A DNA stretch of 64,000 bases from Agapanthus africanus. Its lineage: Eukaryota > Streptophyta > Magnoliopsida > Asparagales > Amaryllidaceae. The position numbers were made by a program, and so were the translations under genes. The stretch lies in contig CM057344.1 in the NCBI GenBank assembly GCA_030015575.1, forward strand, positions 598,060,410-598,124,409, read 5' to 3'. Below the pieces are notes generated by a model that worked only from the letters and a program-made list of their open reading frames with translations, had not been told where the DNA came from and did not search any database. Each line of letters begins with the position of its first letter. Positions within the stretch are counted from its first letter, which is position 1. Positions 57,117-64,000 of the stretch are shown one piece after another.

Positions 57117-58890
57117 ATGAGAATGAGCGGCCAGGATTTGAGCTTGCCGCCAGGGTTTAGATTCCATCCTACGGACGAGGAGCTCGTCATGCACTATCTC
57201 TGCCGGCGATGTGCTGGGATGCCCATATTTGCGCCCATCGTCGCGGATATCGATCTGTACAAGCACGACCCTTGGGAACTTCCAGGTATATATAACCCGT
57301 CAGAAAAGACGGCAGTCATGCATATCTATGTAAGTGATTTGATACACGGACGGGCCTGTTAAGATTCTATTTAATATGTAACAGGCAAGGCGGCATACGG
57401 AGAGAAAGAGTGGTACTTCTTTACTCCAAGAGACCGGAAGTATCCGAACGGATCTCGACCCAACCGGACGGCCGGTTCGGGCTATTGGAAAGCGACCGGA
57501 GCGGACAAGGGGGTAGGGGCTCTAAAACCGGTGGGGATCAAGAAGGCACTGGTTTTTTATGCAGGGAAAGCTCCCAGGGGTGAGAAGACCAATTGGATCA
57601 TGCATGAGTATAGGCTTGCGGACGTCGATCGATCTGCCCGGAAAAAGAATAGCTTGAGGGTATGAATTCAAAACCATGTTTATTATACCCTGGAGGTTAG
57701 AGATTAAGACAAAAAATAATTTTTGTGCCACCAGAGGAAACATGGACATTTATTTTTGGGTAAATTGTCACAAAAAAAAACCCTGCGCGCTCAGGAGTTG
57801 TCAAAAAACCCCATGATATTTTCAAAATCGTTGGGATGGTCTTATTGCTAGTGAAAAAACCTAGACCACATTTTATTTAGGTCTTTATTCCCTCCAACTG
57901 CTTGGTTATTAGATGCAACTGCTTAGATTTCACATTCAACATTTTAGATATTACAAACAACTAGTATAAAGCGGATTTTAATAGGTCCCAATGGTTTTTT
58001 AAACAAGCACAAAAGGCTCCTGATGGCTTTTTGACAATTTACCTTTTATTTTTCATATAAATTAAGCTCCAAATTAGCCAAGAGCAGGACCAAAAAATTA
58101 TACTGTAAAGTTATTTACATTAAATATTGCTTCATAAGAAAACAAGGATATACAAAAAACATATATGTGGTAATTAATATGAAATCCTAATTAAATTTTT
58201 CTTTGGGAAAAATAAAAAGCATGAACAGATGAAGCTGCAAGTCTATTTTAGCCCCTCATGGCAGGTTGTTGGCAAATTGTTTTCTATTGATAGATACACC
58301 TACACAAGCAAAAGGATAAACCAGCCGTCTCTTTCTGAAAATTACTACAAGGACTGTAGTTAATTGAATAATTGATCATTGTGTGCCCCTTTTCTTTTTC
58401 TTTTTTGTCTTTTTCCTATTTACATAATCTAACAAATTAAAACCTACCATGTGTCGCATTGTAGCTGGACGATTGGGTGCTTTGCCGAATCTACAACAAG
58501 AAAGGAGGCTTGGAGAAGCATGTCAGCCCCAACCCCAAACAGGCCGTGTCCAAAAATATCCAACCCGACCCGACGACACCAGAGCAAAAACCCGTTATCT
58601 TTTCGCACGTGCCGCATTCCATGGATACCGTTTACTTCGACACGTCGGACTCGATTCCGAGGCTTCACACGGACTCCAGCTGCTCCGAGCACGTGTTGTC
58701 GCCGGAATTCACGTGCGACAGGGAGGCCGAGAGCCAGCCCAAGTGGAACGATTGGCAGAAAGCCCTCGAGCTTCCTTTTAATAACGGGAATGCCGCCGGG
58801 GCCTTTTCAGATTACAGCTTGAATTCGTTCGACCCGGGGTTTAGAGACCCGATACAGGATATTCTGATGTACTTGCAGAAGCCCTTCTAA
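57117..58890 (+). CDS. NAC transcription factor, ATAF1/OsNAC6-like, three exons
   Basis: Predicted exons 57117-57285, 57385-57659 and 58465-58890 give 289 residues. Introns of 99 and 805 bp both have GT-AG ends and sit at positions usual for NAC genes. The NAC domain covers about residues 10-165: [100 protein letters not shown] (with a basic nuclear signal) and [14 protein letters not shown]. The C-terminal activation region keeps ATAF-group motifs: [19 protein letters not shown] near 205-223 and a closing ILMYLQKPF. It is a sequence-specific nuclear regulator, in this group usually of ABA, drought, wounding and senescence responses (family knowledge). Two in-frame ATGs (57117 and 57123) are possible; the second gives MSGQDL, the usual N-terminus of the group. 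It looks intact. Confidence 0.93.
57286..57384 (+). other. NAC intron 1
   Basis: 99 bp, GTATAT to ACAG, splitting a glycine codon after DPWELP. Reading on through it gives a spurious short frame to 57362. Confidence 0.85.
57660..58464 (+). other. NAC intron 2 containing a small transposon
   Basis: 805 bp, GTATGA to GTAG, between codons (after ...KKNSLR and before LDDWVL). It is AT-rich and holds the inverted-repeat element at 57759-58043. Confidence 0.85.
57759..58043. mobile_element. MITE-like element in NAC intron 2
   Basis: 285 bp bounded by GGTAAATTGTCA and its exact complement TGACAATTTACC. The match continues imperfectly inward, with A/C-rich runs and AGGAG against CTCCT. Ends of the type GGGTAAATT are common in plant Mutator-derived MITEs. 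The target duplication is not clear in this T-rich flank. Confidence 0.65.
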
Positions 58891-59339
58891 GCATTAGCAT
58901 GGCAAGCGAGTTATGTGCATATATATTGGTCATGTAGTACAGAAGAAAGCAAACATTTAAAAGTTTTGGGTTCGTTTAGGTAGTTTGGGAGGTATATATG
59001 TGGGTTGATCTGAATTTTGACCCTAATCAAGCATTTGGATTTAGTGTTTGGCTACACAAAATATTAATGGATGGATAATCAAGTGTAAATAATATGAAAG
59101 CTAGTGTACATTTTACCTTGTAAGATTACAATATTTTTGAATACTCACTGGCTATCTGAGAAATATTCTATATGCATTAAATACTCTCGATGGCAAACCA
59201 TTGAATTGTAATATTTTGTATGGAGTTTGCAGTGCTCCACTCATACATCAAGTACACATAAACCGATTAATTTTACAAGATATATGAAAATTAAGGATTT
59301 TGTGGAAAAAAGAAATTGTGGTGCTTTTTTAGTTGTTTG
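58891..59339. other. NAC 3' UTR and downstream spacer
   Basis: AT-rich sequence after the stop codon. The 3' end of the transcript cannot be fixed; AATATTTTTG- and AATATTTTG-type signals near 59130 and 59210 are candidates. Confidence 0.4.
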
Positions 59340-59830
59340 TGCTTTGTCCTCACCGTCCGTGACGGGTGCTGCTAGTACCGACATCGCCGCCGCTCATATT
59401 ACTGACATTGCAAGTGTTACCACTAACGACCCCACCATTATCGCTATCGTCTGTGCCATCGCCGTCGCAATCGCTAACATCATCGTCGTTGTTCCTACCT
59501 CTGACGGCGATGCAACTTTCGTCGTTGTCCCACTGCCATTTCCCACTTCTATCCTCACTTTCACCCCTTGCGGCCATTGCATCTGTCTTTACCGGTCATT
59601 GTCGCCACTACTGTCATCTTCATTACTGTCATTGGAGTTGTTGTTTCCTTTAGCTTCGTTTTGTTTCCTTCATTATTGATGTCGTTTGTACTACCTCTAC
59701 CATCTTCCTACTGTTGCCATTACTGCATTACTATACCACATGTTGCTGCCATCATCGTTGTGGGCGCTCCACCACGATCGCCATCACAACCACCTTCATC
59801 ATTGTTCCTAGCATTGTTGTTTTTCTGAAG
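59340..59830. repeat. Imperfect trinucleotide-rich stretch
   Basis: Dominated by CATCGCC, GCCATC and GTCATC-like triplets. It gives overlapping low-complexity frames in several phases on both strands (alanine/isoleucine- or serine/leucine-rich). None resembles a known protein. Confidence 0.55.
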
Positions 59831-60321
59831 AACATTGATGTTATTATAAAATTTGTAACAAACAAATTATAATGACCATGGTCATGCAACATTCCATAAA
59901 ATTAGATGTTTGAGAGCCACAGATTTTGGGAATGTTAGGCTCTTATGGAATGGATTGCATTCCATGTACCGAGAGGAATTATGTATCAATCAAAGTGTTA
60001 TATCCTTCTCAATCACTTACAAGAGGAAAAAAACAACTGCTAGTAAAGACTTTTGTGGTTGAGTAACAGGTCCGGATTTTAAATCCCATTTATATTAGGT
60101 TACAATTTATTATTCAGAATTTTTCTCACTTTTAATTATCAATCAAATGCTTATAAATTATCTTCAAGGCAAGGACATGATGAACCAACACTCATTCAAA
60201 GACGAATGCCATCTATCAATCTAAGTTTTTGGCACATACGAGTGCGAGTGCATGTAGACATAAGGATAAAATCAATTCTTTATGATTTGAATATATGAAA
60301 ACCGAATCTTAGATACCATAA
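59831..60321. other. Intergenic, nothing firmly recognised
   Basis: AT-rich. ATTCCATAAAATTAGATG and TTATGGAATGG near 59894-59955 form a weak inverted pair, possibly a decayed small transposon. Confidence 0.3.
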
Positions 60322-60716
60322 GAGAGAATTTCCTCCTACGGCGTTGAAAAAAATCAGCCTTCCATATTTTCCGGATGATCGATATCTACCATCTCCATCA
60401 TCTTCTTCATCGTGCAAAATGTGGTTATACCAAATTGATGTGATTCTAATACTCGTTCATTGTTTATTTAGTGGCTGCAAAATTAACGGTTTTCTGATAA
60501 CATAACATTTTTTGTAGGTGCAAAATTAACGGTTTTCTGATAGTATAACATTTTTAGTGTGTTTACATCACAAAATCAACGGTAAAAAGATACTGGATTC
60601 ATGTCAAATATGTTGTATATACATCTTGCATGATGAAGATGAAGATGCTGGATGCCGATCGAAAAAATTGGTGGAGTGTTGACGTTTTTTTACACCATAG
60701 AAGGAAATTTCCTCCC
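60322..60716. mobile_element. Second fold-back/MITE-like element, downstream of the NAC gene
   Basis: The left arm (GAGAATTTCCTCCTACGG, CGTTGAAAAAAA) pairs with the right arm (TTTTTTTACACC, ATAGAAGGAAATTTCCTCC). It has inner arms like those of 55311-55650, including an internal doubled unit GCAAAATTAACGGTTTTCTGA at about 60477 and 60522. Confidence 0.6.
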
Positions 60717-62862
60717 GTGGCATCTGGAATTCCGTTTTCTTTTTGAACATCGTAATAATTTTAGATGAAGTTTTAGAGGCTCCTCACGAAAGCAGAAAAG
60801 AATAGCTTACATGTTCGTGCTTAAATAAATGGATGCTGGTGGTGGTTTGGGAGGGGGTAGTGGGTGAAACTAAACAAGTCTAATCTAAACAAGTTTTCGG
60901 CACATGCCGATGCAAGTGGACATAGAGTAATAATTTAGAGGTGCAAAAAATTCTTCATGATTTGAATATTGTAATTTCAAATGAAGTTAAACTTGAATTC
61001 AAAAGAGTCCATGAAGTATTTCAATTCGATTATTACGTGGACAACTTTAAATAAGAATAGATTATCTTATTTTTTAAATTCTCTCAGCCATTAAAGAGCA
61101 AAAATAAAATTTCGGCTGCAAAACATAGTTAGCAATATTATTATGTGGATAGCTTGAAAATAGAAATAGATTGGAAGATTTATATTATTTTCAATATTCC
61201 TTCACGAATAAAGAGAGACCATAAATTAACAACACGACCGACATTTTTAAGTTGGCGTAGCCAGTAGTATATTTATGCTGTCATCTTATGCACCCCCGGC
61301 CAATATCTCCCTCTAAATTCGTACATCTTATTTCTTAATAAAACATGTTGATAAAAAACAAGGTATCCATCTTTCTATTAAAGCGTGGAGTGAAAGTGTG
61401 AAACTTTGATATTTTCTATTTTACTTCTTGACTTTTACTATTCTATCTTGTATCAAATTTGAATTATGTTGGTATTTTGGAGAATATGGTTTGGTGGTGT
61501 GGGTAAACATGTAAATTTAGCTATCAACATAATTTTTGGATGCCCGTTTTCTCCTTCACATCAAGTATTGTGTAGATTTGAGCTGTATTGGTAAACTTGT
61601 GGTCGTGTCCAAGTCTTGAGGGCAATTATGGCAATCCATGGCTTAGAATCTTGCCAAACATCGCATAGGATAACTTCTCTGTAATTATGGTTGTGCCACT
61701 GTTCAAAAATCAACTCGGTTTCACTAAATAGCATGAACTTTCGACGGTATTCAAATAAATACCATGGCTCATTATTTATTAACCATGAAATTTAATTATG
61801 ACAAATAAATACCACGAACTTTCACATTTTCTTAACGGTGTAGAAAATATATATCATAAATGCAGCATAGTGTTAATAAATACCACAAATGTTTTGGTTT
61901 TAAATTTTTTGCAAATAAATACCGCATCTATTATCATCATATGGATTGAAAGCTGCAAAAACATAAAAAGTAAAATATAAAAGAACCTACGATTTTATCT
62001 ATTTTTGCATCCATGACATGACAGTTTTTGATGTTTGGTTTCTATGATATTTATCATAAAAATGCCAAGATCAATATTTCTTGAAATTTAATTTGATTTT
62101 CTAAAATCCCACGCATAGTATTCACGTGGGGTTTATCCATAGTTCTTATATATAATATATATCCATCTATTCCGTTTTTGACATTAAAAAGGACCTTAAT
62201 TAATATGCAAGAAATCATTTTTAATTTTCAAGGATGAAGTCTTTCATCCATATTAATTAGTATTGCAATATAAATCTAGTCTCACCTTGAAATAATAATA
62301 ATAATAGTAAGCATATGCCTTAGTTGACCCACATACATCGCATCCGGCTCTAAATCCTTTGATCTAGTCATCTGAAGTTGGGGGCAAAAGAAAATAATGA
62401 TTCTTTTTCATTGGTCGTGATCTAATGTGCATAGGTGATGGTGAGATATGAAAATGAAAACAGACATAAAAAACAAAATATGGAAGAAAACAACTTGAAA
62501 CATGTCCAAGAAAATATACATATCCGCCGAGTGTTACAAACAATTCAACTTAACTGATAGAAGAAGTTGTGGGCAATTAGAATTTTACATTTGAAAGAAA
62601 CTTAAAGTTATTCAATGCATTTACCGGGGTCGTTTTCCCAGCACATATGCATAGAGAATCATGAGAGTTCTGCTTGAAGTTTTGCAGAATTTCTTATTTC
62701 GAAAGTGATCTTATGGAGTATTCTTCATAGTGATTTTCCACGCTACCTTCATCATTATCCTCGTGCGATACTTTAGTTGACCAAGTGTTGTGATAGACTA
62801 TTAATAAACAAGCATGCATTTCTCAACTTCTCCCAGATTGAGGGTAAAGATGTAAGAAGAAC
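60717..62862. other. Intergenic AT-rich DNA
   Basis: No gene seen. A drifting short motif, AAATAAATACCA followed by an AACTTT-like tail, recurs at about 61755, 61804, 61890 and 61915. The short frame 61798-61980 is not convincing. Confidence 0.4.
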
Positions 62863-63622
62863 TGACGCGGGTCAGATCCGCGTCAAGATGTTACCTTCCG
62901 TTGATCTGACGATGGCGGCGATGGACGGCTGAGATTTGATCTGGAGGCTCGCTCCTGAAACGTGTGGATCTCAATGGGTTTGAGGTTGTTTGCGCCGAGC
63001 TACCTGCAAGGAAGTCTCGGGGTGGTTGTACCACCGAGGACCCTCCGACGGTCAAGTTAGAGAGGAAATCCGAGCAGAGTAACGACTTAGTGGAGTCAAA
63101 ATGGCTTACTTGAACCGTCTGCAGAAGGGGTTTATTTAGCGGTGGCAGTAGGCAAGGCAGGTGTGAGAATCACACCGGTCGTTACGCTCCCGACGTCACT
63201 CCTACGCGATGGGCGGGATCTCCCATTAATGGCAAGACAGGCTCGTTAATGGGGATCGTGATGGCGTGGAACGTGGGATGTGGCCGGTGGATATCTCACG
63301 CATGGCGAGATTCGCGAGATGGCGGTTGCGCCTGTGAGTGGTGCCGTTGGTCGGTCGATGAGACCGAGGAAGATGATCTCGGTGGGAGAGCTCGCGGACG
63401 AGCGGAAGAGTCGAGATATCTTGGTTCTGTGGTATTCCGGAGACGAGCTGTGAGGCCGAGGAGGCCAATTGTGCTGGGGGCTCGGAGATGAGCTAGCGCT
63501 TGTTTGTAGGACGGGCACATAAGTGGTCTGGTCGGCCACTGTAGGTCCTTTCTTGCATACCCTGAGACACGTCATCTGCCACGTGTCATGATTTGGGAGA
63601 TCACCGATATCGAGCGTCATCA
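62863..63622 (-). repeat. 3' LTR of element H
   Basis: Shares landmarks with the C and D LTRs in order: GACACGTGGCAGATGACGTG-like, CCCATTAATGG, TAAATAAACCCC in place of the TATA box, GGAGGGTCCTCGG and CCCATTGAGATCCACAC. Confidence 0.8.
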
Positions 63623-64000
63623 TTAGCTCCCCACTCTCGTCCCGACCAGCTGACGGGTCGGGTCGAGAGTGGTCTGCCGGGTCACCCGAGGTGAGCTCCT
63701 TTTCGAAGATATCGTCGGGCGTATCCCCGGGTAATCTGTTGTATATTCTGGACGATGCCAGCGAATCAAGGCGAGATCTTTGCATTAAAGAGAGTACACC
63801 GGATTGTGCGTACTTTCGCTGAAGTGACAGGCCACGTGTCGGGCGCTGGTTGGCTGACGCGACGGGCCGCAGACTGCCGGCGTCTGATGGGATACAGCCA
63901 GTGCGAGTGCGACAGGTGGAGGGATCGTGGTCGTCGAATGCGCTGGGTTCTTTTTGGTGGGAGTCGATTGTCACCGGTGGATGAGGACGCCGGTGGCTAT
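62863..64000 (-). mobile_element. Element H: Ty3/gypsy (Tat type), minus strand, runs off the window
   Basis: Seen on the minus strand: spacer DNA like that of element C (64000 to 63623), a purine tract GAGAGTGGGGAGCTAA, then a 760-bp 3' LTR (63622 to 62863) starting TGATGACGCTCG. AGAAC at 62858-62862 would be the target duplication. Gag and the 5' LTR should lie right of the window. Whether it is whole cannot be judged here. Confidence 0.75.

Noticed and set aside
57117-57362. Single-exon reading of the NAC start
   Set aside because: The frame after 57285 is intron 1. The NAC domain resumes at 57385 with standard GT-AG borders.
59227-59679. 150-residue frame that looks like a membrane protein
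   Set aside because: It is built from triplet-rich low-complexity DNA that is open in several phases on both strands, with no family resemblance.
63246-63974. 242-residue minus-strand frame across the LTR border of element H
   Set aside because: It crosses from spacer into LTR. Partial likeness to frames in C's LTR (21593-21961) reflects LTR similarity, with no sign of a conserved protein.

Overview
The window is plant nuclear DNA. It holds one clear host gene, a three-exon NAC transcription factor of the ATAF type on the plus strand at about 57.1-58.9 kb. The gene sits in 9 kb of AT-rich intergenic DNA that contains small fold-back elements. Nearly everything else (about 1-54 kb and 62.9-64 kb) is nested LTR retrotransposon sequence. 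The predicted NAC protein resembles the OsNAC6/ATAF1 group, and its N-terminal wording is closest to monocot members. I infer an angiosperm, possibly a monocot, and can say no more about the species.

Layout from left to right. (1) 1-22.3 kb is a three-level nest. A gag-only, non-autonomous Ty3/gypsy element of the Tat type (element C, 14859-22327) had its 5' LTR split by a Ty1/copia element (copy 1, window start to 14858). That copia element was in turn split by a young LTR element with 3.64-kb LTRs and only 366 bp between them (element A, 125-7765). Inside C, minus-strand reading blocks and a minus-strand TATA box lie on either side of an ~88-bp tandem repeat. (2) 22.9-42.2 kb, between assembly gaps, holds two same-direction chromoviruses of the Tekay/Del type (E and F). 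A second copia copy is inserted in E and then fused to F's 5' LTR close to F's predicted transcription start. (3) 42.2-45.1 kb is a gag-protease fragment of a third gypsy type (G). It runs into a 200-N gap, beyond which lies an old chromovirus-like LTR remnant. (4) 46.4-49.1 kb is unclassified repeat DNA with a minisatellite and a microsatellite. (5) 49.1-54.0 kb is a ~1.2-kb direct duplication carrying a CACTA-type transposon end. Its second unit is split by element D, a gypsy element bounded by inverted rather than direct LTRs. (6) 54-62.9 kb is the NAC gene and its surroundings. (7) From 62.9 kb a minus-strand relative of C begins and leaves the window.

The least expected signals are four. 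Three consecutive stem-loops in the copia leader keep their pairing in two copies although most of the stem bases differ. A tRNA-like A-box/B-box pair at tRNA spacing lies in the upstream part of the giant LTRs. Ten bases just inside element A match its outside flank, as if the LTRs had undergone gene conversion. Element D has both LTRs pointing inward. None of these was tested by computation, and alignments were made by eye.
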